Source: Streptomyces roseifaciens (GTDB taxonomy: Bacteria > Actinomycetota > Actinomycetes > Streptomycetales > Streptomycetaceae). From it: 64,000 bases of DNA. The DNA lies in the NCBI RefSeq assembly GCF_001445655.1, contig NZ_LNBE01000003.1, forward strand, positions 62,001 through 126,000. The letters run 5' to 3'. A program made the position numbers and the translations under genes. Below the pieces are notes generated by a model. It saw only the letters and a program-made list of their open reading frames with translations, did not search any database and was not told where the DNA came from. This document shows, piece after piece, positions 52,012-60,711 of the stretch. Position 1 is the stretch's first letter. The number at the start of each line of letters is the position of its first letter.

Positions 52012-52464
52012 TCAACGTCGTATCTGGCTGCGGGGAGCCCACAGCGGAGGGTTCTTCGGCTTGGGCGGAATGGGCTGGAGATCGGTACGGCTCTGCCAGG
52101 CAGCGGACTTCACGACCGCCGCCTGAGCAGTCGGCGTCGTCCGCTGCGCCCTGCCCTGCGTCGTGGTCTGCTGGTGCTCGTTGGTGAGGCGCTGGGTGGC
52201 GGCCTGCTGAGATGGTGCGGGGTCGAGGCTGATGTCGGCGGCGACCTGGTAGCGGGCGGCGCGCAGGGAGGCGATGGCCTGCCGGGTGCGGCGTTCGCCG
52301 TCGTGCTCGGGGTTGGCCAGGGCGTAGAGGTTGCTGTCGGGGACGGGCTGGAAGCCCAGGAGCTTGAGCACATGGTCGGCGACGAACAAGTCCTGGGTGT
52401 TCAGGGCGACGTAGCCGAATTCGGGGTGGCGGCCGACGACGACATGAGGGTCTGGGTTATCCAC
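52012..52464 (-). CDS. Hypothetical protein of the conjugation operon
   Basis: The coding part begins at GTG 52464 (VDNPDPHVVVGRHPEFGYVA); the frame is open further upstream but the text there is a Pro-rich shadow. Residues about 10-90 form a compact alpha/beta segment, including NTQDLFVADHVLKLLGFQPV and ARYQVAADISLDPA. This is followed by a Gln/Thr/Pro-rich tail ending PPLWAPRSQIRR. A related segment (GFHPDPRSSDTFALP) occurs in the next gene upstream, suggesting a shared small fold. Function unknown. Confidence 0.6.
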   Translation of the reverse strand: MDNPDPHVVVGRHPEFGYVALNTQDLFVADHVLKLLGFQPVPDSNLYALANPEHDGERRTRQAIASLRAARYQVAADISLDPAPSQQAATQRLTNEHQQTTTQGRAQRTTPTAQAAVVKSAAWQSRTDLQPIPPKPKNPPLWAPRSQIRR

Positions 52465-52555
52465 AGGGCTGTGCTCCGTGCTGGGGAAAAAGTGTGAAGG
52501 GCTCACCGGTGGCGGCAACGAAGGCACGGCGGTGACCGGCGGCACGTGGCTACGC

Positions 52556-53671
52556 TCAGCGCCCGCGCGGGACACCGATGGTGGCGGTGGTCCTGGCTGG
52601 CGTCGGGGATGCGGCTGTCGCAGTGGGGGTGGCGCGTGTGGTGTGGCGCTGGTCGAGGAGATCGGACCAGATGTGCTCGCCGTGGGCGTGGGTGAGAGCA
52701 GCGATCTCTCCCACGCCGAGCCGAAGTTCGGCGAGATCGCGATGGAGCTGCTGGATGCGTGCGGCGATGGCGCCGAAGGTGGCGGTGAACTCACTGCGCA
52801 GCGGGGCCGGTCCGGTCTCGGCGGCGCGTGCGGCGCTGTGACGGACCACTGCTTCCAGACTGGGAAGCGGGCCGGTCCTCGGGTCGAGTGCTTCGTCGAG
52901 GATTGCGGCTACCTCGTGCAGGTCCTCGGCGGAGGCGACACGGTGGACCAGCTCCGTCAGGACCGTTGGGGCCGGGGCCGGCGGTGCTGGTGCGGGGGCG
53001 TTGCGGATGGAGACGTGGGCTCCGAGAGTTCCGAGTTCCAGGGCGACGGTGCGCAGCCTCTGGTCCCGTTCGGCTGTGCTGAGTGCGACGGGGAGGGCGA
53101 AGGTATCGCTGGAGCGGGGGTCGGGGTGGAATCCGGCGCGGTGCAGGTGATCGATGGCCCCTGGGTGGTCGGTGGTGGCGGTCAGGGAGCCGTCTGCCTG
53201 CCAGGCGAAATCCACCCGGGCCGTGCGCTTCACCGAGGGGGCATGCTCCACGGCGGTCCTGCGGTGTACTTCGGCGAGTGCCTTGTCGTAGCGGGGCAGC
53301 AGGCGCCGGGCGACGGTGGCCGCGGCCCGGGCGGGGTCGGTGCCAACGGTGATCCCGTTGGGCTCGGGTACGCCGTGGAAGAGGTGGTCGTCCAGTTCGG
53401 GCGGCGCGAGGGCGGCCACGATGAACTCGTTCTGGTTGAGGGGCCGGTCGATGACGTACAGGCGTTTGCCGCCGGGGCCGGTGAGTACGGCGTCGTGGTT
53501 GAGGACGAACTCGGCGACGGCCCAGTGGGCATGGGCCATGTCCCACAGCTGTTCGGCGATGGGGAACTGGGCGGGGTAGTCGGGGTGCGGGTGGTACTGG
53601 CTGGTCCACGTGCCGGGCAGCCGCTGGGCGAGTGCGTCGGCGAACGCGGACAGATCAGCTCGGTGAGGCAA
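52556..53671 (-). CDS. Hypothetical protein of the conjugation operon
   Basis: The likely start is TTG 53671, 37 bp after the preceding gene; no ATG or GTG fits better and the frame upstream is a shadow. The about 371-residue protein begins HRADLSAFADALAQRLPGTW. It has LWDMAHAHWAVAEFVLNHDAVLTG, RLYVIDRPLNQNEFIVAALAP, RVDFAWQADGSLTATTDHPG and HRAGFHPDPRSSDTFALPVA. A helical coil lies near the end (ATFGAIAARIQQLHRDLAELRLGVGEI), then a basic Thr/Pro tail. No enzymatic motif is recognised. Such proteins are regular members of streptomycete type IV secretion clusters. Confidence 0.62.
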   Translation of the reverse strand: MPHRADLSAFADALAQRLPGTWTSQYHPHPDYPAQFPIAEQLWDMAHAHWAVAEFVLNHDAVLTGPGGKRLYVIDRPLNQNEFIVAALAPPELDDHLFHGVPEPNGITVGTDPARAAATVARRLLPRYDKALAEVHRRTAVEHAPSVKRTARVDFAWQADGSLTATTDHPGAIDHLHRAGFHPDPRSSDTFALPVALSTAERDQRLRTVALELGTLGAHVSIRNAPAPAPPAPAPTVLTELVHRVASAEDLHEVAAILDEALDPRTGPLPSLEAVVRHSAARAAETGPAPLRSEFTATFGAIAARIQQLHRDLAELRLGVGEIAALTHAHGEHIWSDLLDQRHTTRATPTATAASPTPARTTATIGVPRGR

Positions 53672-53708
53672 GAGGGAGGTTCTTTCCGGTGACGGGTAGG
53701 TGGTGCGG

Positions 53709-54293
53709 TCAGGGGGCCGGTCGGCGCAGAGGGGTGGTGGGAACGGCCACCGGCGTGGGGGGCTGCTGGGCCTGCGCGGTCGGGACGGCACTGCGTGGGG
53801 CGGGACGCCGTGGTGGCTGGGTGAGGTGGCGGGTGTCGGTTTCCAGCTGGGTGGCGGTGTTTTGCAGTGCTGTGCGGGCGTCGTCCAGGCGGTCACCGAT
53901 GACGTTCCATGCGGCCTGCTGGGCGTCGGCGAGGTCCGGTCCTGGCCGGCGCGTGGCGTGTTCCTGGAGGAAGGCGACTTGCTGGAGCGCTTCAGCCAGG
54001 TGACCCATGGCCTGTGACGTCCCGGCTGCGGCGGTGGCGAGGGCTCCGGCACCGCGACGCTCGGCGCGGTCGGCGGAGGGCTCGCCGGTGAGGTTGTACA
54101 GCAGGGTGTTGGAGAGCATCTCCGATATGCCGCCGAGGGCCTTCATCCGGGCGCCGGCGGTGAAGGCCGCTGTCTCGGGCGTGTTATGGGTGAACAGTGT
54201 GAGACCGTTGGCCAGTTCACGTAGTTCCTGGGCGATAGTGTTCAGGTGGGCGGGGCTGCTCGGGTCTATGCGCAACAAGATCGCTCCGGTCAA
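53709..54293 (-). CDS. Helical hypothetical protein, translationally coupled to virB4
   Basis: TTG 54293 overlaps the TGA of the VirB4-like gene (TTGA), and in this frame the sequence becomes protein-like exactly there (LTGAILLRIDPSSPAHLNTI). The 194 residues are mainly helical: AQELRELANGLTLFTHNTPE, ARMKALGGISEMLSNTLLY, AMGHLAEALQQVAFLQEHA, NVIGDRLDDARTALQNTATQL. A Pro-rich tail follows. The upstream ATG at 54380 lies inside virB4 and is less likely. It could be a structural or regulatory partner of the ATPase. Confidence 0.6.
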   Translation of the reverse strand: MTGAILLRIDPSSPAHLNTIAQELRELANGLTLFTHNTPETAAFTAGARMKALGGISEMLSNTLLYNLTGEPSADRAERRGAGALATAAAGTSQAMGHLAEALQQVAFLQEHATRRPGPDLADAQQAAWNVIGDRLDDARTALQNTATQLETDTRHLTQPPRRPAPRSAVPTAQAQQPPTPVAVPTTPLRRPAP

Positions 54294-55804
54294 TGCATGC
54301 GGGCATCGGTGTCGAAGAGCGCCAGTTCCTGTGGATGGAGCAGGTGCTGGACGATGAAGGACCGGCCGGCGACCTTCCACAGGCCGCGTCCGCGGTTGAG
54401 ATGGGCGATGGCCTGGGATTCCACGGAGGTCAGTCCCAGCAGTCCGGCGGCGGCGAGGACTTGGTCGGCTTCCTGGTGGTAGACGATGCGGGTGGAGCAG
54501 TCCGCGAGCAGGCCCTCGGCGAGTGCACGTCCCCGCGAGCCCGCATCACCGGCGGTGAGCAAATCACTGAGGCGGTGGATCACCATCAGGTTCGCGATGC
54601 CCAGGCCGCGGGAGAGCTTCCACTGGGACTGCATGCGCTCGAGCAGTCCCGCGTGCCGCATGAGCCGCCACGCCTCGTCGTAGACGACCCACCTGCGGCC
54701 GCCATTGGGGTCGGCGAGCGCGGACTCCATCCACGCGGAGGCGCAGGTCATGGCGAGGACGAGGCCGGTGTCGTCGCCGGAGCCACCGAGGCGGGAGAGG
54801 TCGATGGTGAGCATCGGGCTGCGCGGGTCGAAGACCACGGTGGAGGGGGCGTCGAACATCCCGGCCAGGTCGCCGTGGACCAGTCGCCTCATGGCGTGGG
54901 CGAGGTCGCGGGCGGCGTCGCCGAGGCGGCCGGAGAGTTCCCCGCCGGCGATGTCGAGCAGGCCCGGGTTGTTGAGGGTGGCGGCGATGTCGCCGAGGAG
55001 CGGGGTCCGGCCCCTCTGGGCGGCGTGGGTGACGACGCAGTCGAGGGCGACGTCGAGCGCGGTGTGCTCCATCGGCAGCAGGTCCCGGCCGAGGACGGTA
55101 CGGGCCAGGGAACCGAGCAGCATCAGCCGTCGCTTGCGGACCTCGCTGGCCCAGTCCTCGGCCGTCACGCCGTCGGGCTGCGGAGGCGCGTCCAGGGGGT
55201 TGAGTTTGCCGGGCAGGCCGGGTCCGAGCGCGATGGTCGTGCCGCCCAGCGCGGCCGACACCGCCGTCCACTCGCCCTTCGGGTCGCAGGGGACGTAGAT
55301 CCGGTATCCGAAGGCCACGCTGCGCAGCGCGAAGCTCTTGGCGAGCGCCGACTTGCCCATGCCGATGACGCCGGCGAGGAGCACGTTGGGGTTGGTGAAG
55401 CCGTCGAGCTTCCCGTACAGCGCGAAGGGGTCGAAGGTGAACGATGCCTCGGCGTGGACGTCGCGGCCGATGTAGGTGCCCTCGGCGCCGAGGCCGCCTT
55501 CGGCGAGGAAGGGATACGCACCGGCGACGGTGGCGGTGGTCATGCGGTGGGCGGGCAGGGACAGCTTCCCGCCGCGGGCTGAGGCCGGACCCGGCCGGCC
55601 ACTGGCCGGGTACTGCGGCATCGGTCCCTGGTCGTCCGTCCGGACACGGCGGCGGACAGGGGCGGGGACGGCCTTGCGGGCCTTGTCGCGGGCGGCGTGC
55701 AGCTGCTGCCGGTCGGCGCGGCGTCGGGCCCGGTCGCGGGTGTGGGGAGTGAAGAGAGGCGAGGCGCTGGCGCGGCGGGCGGTGCGGGCGGGCCGGTGGT
55801 TCAT
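54290..55804 (-). CDS. VirB4-like conjugation ATPase
   Basis: The 504-residue protein starts at ATG 55804. After a basic leader of about 80 residues comes the VirB4/TraC C-terminal ATPase. It has EASFTFDPFALYGKLDGFTN, Walker A LLAGVIGMGKSALAKSFAL (about residue 148), CDPKGEWTAVSAALGG, Walker B RRWVVYDEAWRLM (about 372) and NLMVIHRLSDL. It lacks the long N-terminal VirB4 domain, which in these actinobacterial systems is carried by the separate SCO6880-type protein upstream. It should power assembly or substrate passage of the secretion channel. Confidence 0.88.
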   Translation of the reverse strand: MNHRPARTARRASASPLFTPHTRDRARRRADRQQLHAARDKARKAVPAPVRRRVRTDDQGPMPQYPASGRPGPASARGGKLSLPAHRMTTATVAGAYPFLAEGGLGAEGTYIGRDVHAEASFTFDPFALYGKLDGFTNPNVLLAGVIGMGKSALAKSFALRSVAFGYRIYVPCDPKGEWTAVSAALGGTTIALGPGLPGKLNPLDAPPQPDGVTAEDWASEVRKRRLMLLGSLARTVLGRDLLPMEHTALDVALDCVVTHAAQRGRTPLLGDIAATLNNPGLLDIAGGELSGRLGDAARDLAHAMRRLVHGDLAGMFDAPSTVVFDPRSPMLTIDLSRLGGSGDDTGLVLAMTCASAWMESALADPNGGRRWVVYDEAWRLMRHAGLLERMQSQWKLSRGLGIANLMVIHRLSDLLTAGDAGSRGRALAEGLLADCSTRIVYHQEADQVLAAAGLLGLTSVESQAIAHLNRGRGLWKVAGRSFIVQHLLHPQELALFDTDARMH

Positions 55805-55840
55805 CGGGTGGGGTGCTCGGCTTTCAGCGGGGGAACGGCT

Positions 55841-56323
55841 TCAGCCGGCGCGATGGCGGGCGTGACCGTGGAGGGGCGAGTGCAGGTCGGCGGGGGTGGT
55901 CTCCTGCCGGACGACGGTGCTGGTGCGCAGGTGGCGCAGGCAGATCGTCAGGAACGGCGGCCCGGTGGGGTCGATGTCCTGCTCGCAGGTGTCGTCCTGC
56001 GGCGCGTCCGGGCCGGACGCGGGGGTGCGGGGAGCCTGGTGGAAGGCATCGTGGAGGTGTTCGCCGGCCTGCCACAGACGGGTGCGGGCTGCCGCGAAGT
56101 GGCTGCTCTGGGCGGGGCGTTCGTCGCGGGTCTGCTGGGTGAGGCGGCCGAGGAGGGTGTGGAGGGCGGTGAGGTGGGCGTGGAGGGCGTCCACGTGGCC
56201 CCGGGTTGCCGGACGGCCGCCGGGGGGTGAGGTGGTGGTGCGGGCGTGGTGGCGGATGCCGGCGGTCGCAGCGGTGAGGTAGGCGAGCGGCTCGTTGTCG
56301 GCGAGCGGGGACGGAGGCGTCAC
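55841..56323 (-). CDS. Small helical hypothetical protein
   Basis: The 160-residue protein starts at GTG 56323 with GGAAGGA upstream. The first 90 residues are helical (NEPLAYLTAATAGIRHHART, VDALHAHLTALHTLLGRL, HFAAARTRLWQAGEHLHDAF). They are followed by an acidic linker and FLTICLRHLRTSTVVRQE, then a His-rich tail. The family is not recognised. It is between the SCO6880-like gene and virB4 in the operon. Confidence 0.6.
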   Translation of the reverse strand: MTPPSPLADNEPLAYLTAATAGIRHHARTTTSPPGGRPATRGHVDALHAHLTALHTLLGRLTQQTRDERPAQSSHFAAARTRLWQAGEHLHDAFHQAPRTPASGPDAPQDDTCEQDIDPTGPPFLTICLRHLRTSTVVRQETTPADLHSPLHGHARHRAG

Positions 56324-56355
56324 GAGAGGGTGGTCCTTCCTGCGGCTTGCGGGTG

Positions 56356-57825
56356 TTACAGGGCGGTGCGGGCGAGCGGCAGGGCGGCGGTGGCGAATGC
56401 GTCGGGCTGCTGGCGCAGGAGGCGGCGCAGGTCGACCTGGGCGGAGACGGCGGCGGTCTCGACCTGGGCGCAGGCAGCGTCGAGTTCGTCGTCGCTGTCG
56501 GCGGAGACGGTGAGCAGGCCGGTCAGGGCGACGTCGGCGTGGCCGGCGATCAGCTGCCGCTCGCGCTGCTTGACGTCCGCGTACTCGACGCTGTCTTCCT
56601 CGTTGTCGACCTGGCCCTTGCGCTGGCGCTCGGCCGCATCCGCGATGATCGTCGCCTTCCGGCGCTGGACGTCCTTCAGCGCGGCCTCCAGCTGCTGCGG
56701 CACATAGATAAGAGAGAAGGAGCGGCGTACCCCGGCGGAGAACAGCACCGTGTGCAGGAACCCGGCCCCCACCTCGGTGCGGGGCCAGTTCTCGACCCAG
56801 TAGGTGGCGTGGTGAGCGCTGTCGGTGATGACCCGGTCGGCTTCCTCGACCTGGACGACGGGCCCGGCGGCGGCCGGGTCGGCTTCGGCACGGCCGGTGG
56901 GCGACCACTGCTGCAGAGCCGAGAGGGCCTTGGGGTCGTAGGCGGTGCGGATGACCGCGGCGATCTCCCGGGCGTCCAGCCAGCCGGTGACCGTCAGTCC
57001 CGCGTTGCGGGCGGCCTGGGTGAGGGTGGCGGTGGTCTGCTGCAGCACGGTGAAACCACCCGGCAGTCCGTCACCGGCCTGCGAGATCAGCCGACGGGCG
57101 GCCTTCATATCGAGGGAGATGGCCAGGTACGCCTCGTGAGGGGCGGCGGCCGGGCCGGCGGCGGCGACGAGCTCGGCGTACACGGTGCCGGCGACCGGAG
57201 CCTGGGGGTGACCGTGCTCGTTCCAGTGCCGGGTGAGAGCGTCACCGGAATCGGGGATGGTGCGCTCGAGGACCTGGATGGTCTTGATGTGCCCGGTGCG
57301 GGCCAGGCCGGCGAGGGTCCGGCCCCAGCCGGACACGTTGGCGTTCTGGGTGGCCGGGTCGAGGAGGGCGAAGGCCCGGCTGGAGATGCGGGCGACGGCA
57401 GTCATGGTGCCCGCGCGCGGGTCGTGCACGGCGGCGAGCTGCCGGTCGGGGGAGGTGAACACCCGCAACGAGGCGTCGGTGCCCGGCAGATGGAGCAGGC
57501 CCTCGGTATGCGGGCGGGTGGAGGGACGGGAGAACCACATGTGCTGTCCTCGGGCGCGGCGGATGTAATAGCGGGTGACGACCGGGGCCCAGTCGATGAG
57601 CGAGCGTCCGCCCCGGCGGACGAAGACCAGCGCGGCAATGGCTACCCACAGCGGCGTGAGGGCGAAGGCGCCGGTGAGACCGGTGCTCACGACGATGAGC
57701 ATCAAAAACGCGAGCGTGGAAGCGGTCAGGGCGAGCTGGGGCAGAGAGAGCCCGAGCAGGATGCCGCGGCGACTTCGGTGCGGGAATTTCACCGTCACCG
57801 GCACGGCGGCGGAGTGATCAGACAT
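56356..57825 (-). CDS. SCO6880-family type IV secretion protein (PrgI/VirB3-VirB4 N-terminal-like)
   Basis: The 489-residue protein starts at ATG 57825. Two membrane helices near the N-terminus (LPQLALTASTLAFLMLIVV and LTPLWVAIAALVFV) give a VirB3/PrgI-like hairpin. A large cytosolic part follows, resembling the N-terminal domain of VirB4 (DWAPVVTRYYIRRARGQHMW, RTLAGLARTGHIKTIQVLER, YWVENWPRTEVGAGFLHTVL, SFSLIYVPQQLEAALKDVQR). Together with the separate ATPase two genes downstream it makes up a split VirB4. This arrangement is typical of streptomycete conjugative elements. Confidence 0.82.
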   Translation of the reverse strand: MSDHSAAVPVTVKFPHRSRRGILLGLSLPQLALTASTLAFLMLIVVSTGLTGAFALTPLWVAIAALVFVRRGGRSLIDWAPVVTRYYIRRARGQHMWFSRPSTRPHTEGLLHLPGTDASLRVFTSPDRQLAAVHDPRAGTMTAVARISSRAFALLDPATQNANVSGWGRTLAGLARTGHIKTIQVLERTIPDSGDALTRHWNEHGHPQAPVAGTVYAELVAAAGPAAAPHEAYLAISLDMKAARRLISQAGDGLPGGFTVLQQTTATLTQAARNAGLTVTGWLDAREIAAVIRTAYDPKALSALQQWSPTGRAEADPAAAGPVVQVEEADRVITDSAHHATYWVENWPRTEVGAGFLHTVLFSAGVRRSFSLIYVPQQLEAALKDVQRRKATIIADAAERQRKGQVDNEEDSVEYADVKQRERQLIAGHADVALTGLLTVSADSDDELDAACAQVETAAVSAQVDLRRLLRQQPDAFATAALPLARTAL

Positions 57826-57955
57826 ACAGAGGGGGCCGTTCTGGAGGTGCAGGGGGCACGACGAAGCAAGGGGGGCGTGGCCAGGTGGGGCCCGGGGCAC
57901 CCGCCGCCCCAGTGGACTGAGCCGGCGGGTGCCCCAAGGGGTGGGGGACGGTGGA

Positions 57956-59414
57956 TCAGTTGCCGGTCGCGGGAGGCGACGGCGGGGTGGCCGCTTCGCC
58001 GGACCGGGTAGCGGGCTGCGGCCTGGGTGTGGAGACCGCGGGGCCCTGCGGAGTCGGGGCCGGCGGCCCCTGCCCGATCAGACCGGAGCCGGAGGCCAGG
58101 CTCGCTCCCGGCTGGGCACCTGCGGCCATCGGACCGGACTGCTGAGGCGGCGTGCCGCCGCCCTGGCCCATCGGTTGTCCGGACCTGCGGGACGCGGAAC
58201 CGCTGTCCGCCGTGGCGAACCGTGGCGGAGGCGTGGGCGTCGGCTCGTCGCCCGAGCCGCCCTCGCCGTGCCCCCCGGAAGATCCCGACCCGGGGCCGGA
58301 AGTCCCGCTGCTCGTACCCGGACCGGAGTCGGTATCCGCATCCGATTCCGAGCCGGAGCTGGAGGGAGCTGCCTTGGCCAGCAGCTGGCCGGGGACCTGC
58401 GACGGGCCCTGCGGGGCTGCCGCGCCCAGAGCGGCACCGCTGCCCCCTCCGCCCGACATGGCCATGGCCTTGCGGCCGACGCCCTGGGCGGTACGGGAAG
58501 CAGCCGCCATACCGGCGCCGCCGGAACGGTGGAGGTCCTCGCCGTGACCATCAGCGGCCCAGTGCACGAACCGGTACGTGATGTACGGGCACAGCAGCAC
58601 CATGACCATCACGACGATGCCGGCCATCGCATCCGACACGGCGGCGAGCCCGTTCTTCGCATCGGTCTTGCCCATGGCGGAGACACCCAGCAGGAAGACG
58701 ATCGTCATCAAGAGCTTCGAGACCACGAGGGTGGCGGTGGCTTCGATCCAGCCCTTGCGCCACCGTTTGGCGACTTCCCAGCCGCCGCCCGCACCGGCGA
58801 AGCAGGCGAGGGTGACGAGGACGAGGATGCCGACCTTGCGGACCATCATCACGCACCAGTAGAGGAACGCTCCGATGGCGGCTCCAATGGCCACGAACGT
58901 GGGGACCAGCCAGCCGAGTTCGTACATGCCGCCGTACTGGGAGACCTTGATCATGCGGCGAACGGAGTCCGCGATCGAGGAGTGCCCGGCTTTGAACAGC
59001 CCGTCGCTCAGCGCGTCGACGACGGTGAGGGCGACCGTGGTGAATGCGATGGCGCCGAAGGCGAACATCACGCCGACCAGCGTGCCGCTGAGCGCCTGGC
59101 TCAAAGCCTGGCCGTCTCGTTTCCAGGCGGCTCGCACCAGTTGCATGCAGAACGTGCCGACGATCACCAGGAGGGCGATCGGCAGGATCAGTTCGTAGTT
59201 GTCTCTGAACCAGCCTGCGTTGAGATCGACCTTGGTGGTGGTGTCGACGGCCTTGGCGGCCAGGTCGGCTGCCGAGGCGGCGAGTTCGCCGACGCTCTTG
59301 GCGATCCACGCGCCGAGACCCTCGGTGATGGACTTGCCGGGGTCGGTCGACGAAATCGATCGCGTCGACCGCCTTGCAGACGTTGTCCACCAGCGGGAGA
59401 TTGCAGAAGCCCAC
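57956..59414 (-). pseudogene. TrbL/VirB6-like multi-span channel protein with an N-terminal frameshift
   Basis: A very good start exists at GTG 59414: AGGAGG 9 nt upstream, coding for GFCNLPLVDNVCKAVDAIDF. After that, the protein-like sequence switches frame at about 59345-59357 and continues as STDPGKSITEGLGAWIAKSV and so on. It runs through FRDNYELILPIALLVIVGTF and five or so further membrane helices (VGVMFAFGAIAFTTVALTVV, WLVPTFVAIGAAIGAFLYWC, VGILVLVTLACFAGAGGG, LLMTIVFLLGVSAM, VMVMVLLCPYITYRFVHWA). It ends in a Gly/Ser/Pro tail at 57956. Without the shift, translation could only start near GTG 59167, inside the first helix. Either a one-base indel, a sequencing error, or recoding. The intact form would be the inner-membrane channel. 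Confidence 0.75.
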
Positions 59415-59444
59415 AGATTTTACCTCCTTCCTGCTGGGCGTGGG

Positions 59445-60149
59445 TCAGGGAGCGACGCGGGGAGAGACCCCGGACAGGGCGCAGTTGCGGTCGGGGCGGC
59501 ACTGGACGGCGAGCGTGATCGCCCGGCCCTCGGCGCCGGCTCCGCCGCCGCGCCAGGCGATGGACTGCTTGCCGCTGACGGTGACCACGTAGACGTACGC
59601 CTCGGTGATGGCGCCGGGGTTGTCGCCGAGCGCCTTCGTGAACGCCTGCGGCATGTGACCTTCGGCGATCTTCGCGGTGGCGTACTGGCCGTTGTCGTGC
59701 ATCCGCGACCACAGCGTCGGGTCGGGGACCTGCGAGGTCACCGAGTCCCAGTCGGTGTACTTCGACTCGTTCGTCATCCATGCCTTCAGCCCGGCCAGGT
59801 GCTGCGGCCGGGTGGTCCGGCGGGCGTCGTAGGACCACAGGGCACCGGCAGCGGCCTTGGCGAACTCCACCGGGTCACGGGTGGACGGCGGCTTCGGTAC
59901 GGAGCCGCTGCTCTCGCTGTCGGCCGAGGCCGTCGGCGAGGGGCTGCTGCTCGTGGAGGCCGGAGGGGGCGAACCGGCAGGCTTGTCGGTGCTGGCGGTG
60001 AGGTAGGCAGTCAGCCCCGCAGCACCGGCCAGGACCGCCAAGGCCGCGATTTCAGCGGCCAGGCGCCGGTTCATCGACCACGAGGCCGTCCGCGAGGTCA
60101 GCGCGGCGAAGCGTGGGGCGCGCGGGCGCTTGAAGAGACGTTTCGGCAT
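59445..60149 (-). CDS. VirB8/TcpC-like conjugation protein
   Basis: The 234-residue protein starts at ATG 60149 in a TAATG overlap with the previous gene. A basic cytosolic leader (MPKRLFKRPRAPRF) precedes one helix (LAAEIAALAVLAGAAGLTAYL, about residues 30-50). A Ser/Pro linker and an extracytoplasmic domain of about 130 residues follow (DPVEFAKAAAGALWSYDARR, TNESKYTDWDSVTSQVPDP, GAITEAYVYVVTVSGKQ). One helix plus an NTF2-like outer domain is the VirB8/TcpC plan. The domain assignment is inferred from layout and position. Confidence 0.68.
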   Translation of the reverse strand: MPKRLFKRPRAPRFAALTSRTASWSMNRRLAAEIAALAVLAGAAGLTAYLTASTDKPAGSPPPASTSSSPSPTASADSESSGSVPKPPSTRDPVEFAKAAAGALWSYDARRTTRPQHLAGLKAWMTNESKYTDWDSVTSQVPDPTLWSRMHDNGQYATAKIAEGHMPQAFTKALGDNPGAITEAYVYVVTVSGKQSIAWRGGGAGAEGRAITLAVQCRPDRNCALSGVSPRVAP

Positions 60150-60457
60150 TAGTGGACCTGCGTCCCGAGCGTGCTGAAGAACGACACGATGCCGTTGGCG
60201 GCGCCGAGGCCGGGCGCGCAGCCTGCGCTCACGACCGCGCCCTTCTTCCCGTTGGCTTCGGCCTGGTGGCCGCCGGTGTAGTGGCCCCAGGCCCACACGG
60301 CCAGGCTCACGGCTAGGGCGCCGACGATCGCGATGATCGCGAAGAGGTTGATCGAGGAGATGACGTCCTTCAGGACGGACAGGCCCGGAAGCCCGCCCTC
60401 CTTCGGGCTGATGCCCGGGTTGTAGGCGAGGTAGCGGACGTGGTCGAGCGTGGGCAC
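60149..60457 (-). CDS. Small membrane protein, VirB2-like or DUF6112-like
   Basis: The 102-residue protein starts at GTG 60457 with AAGGAG 8 nt upstream. It reads YNPGISPKEGGLPGLSVLKD, then one long membrane helix (INLFAIIAIVGALAVSLAVW), WGHYTGGHQAEANGKKG and a second weakly hydrophobic end (GANGIVSFF-type). This matches a small conserved protein of streptomycete secretion clusters that I recall as DUF6112. Its place next to VirB8-like and VirB6-like genes suggests a pilin-like or channel subunit. Confidence 0.68.
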   Translation of the reverse strand: MPTLDHVRYLAYNPGISPKEGGLPGLSVLKDVISSINLFAIIAIVGALAVSLAVWAWGHYTGGHQAEANGKKGAVVSAGCAPGLGAANGIVSFFSTLGTQVH

Positions 60458-60711
60458 AGACGAGCTCCTTGCGGGCACGCCGAAACGGCGTGCGAAAGCG
60501 ACGAAAGAAGAGGGGGAGAAGGGAGGCGAGCGCCTCGGAGAGGGGGGAGAAGTGCCGCAGTGGGCTCAGGCGCAGATCTCGGCCTGCTTGCCGGAAGGGG
60601 CGGTTGCGGCCGAAGACGTGAGCCGTGCCGACGTGATGTGCTTGACTGGTGCAGCGGGGTGTGTCCCGGACGTGGGGCGAGCGGCTTCGGTGAAGCTGGC
60701 TGTCGCTGCGG

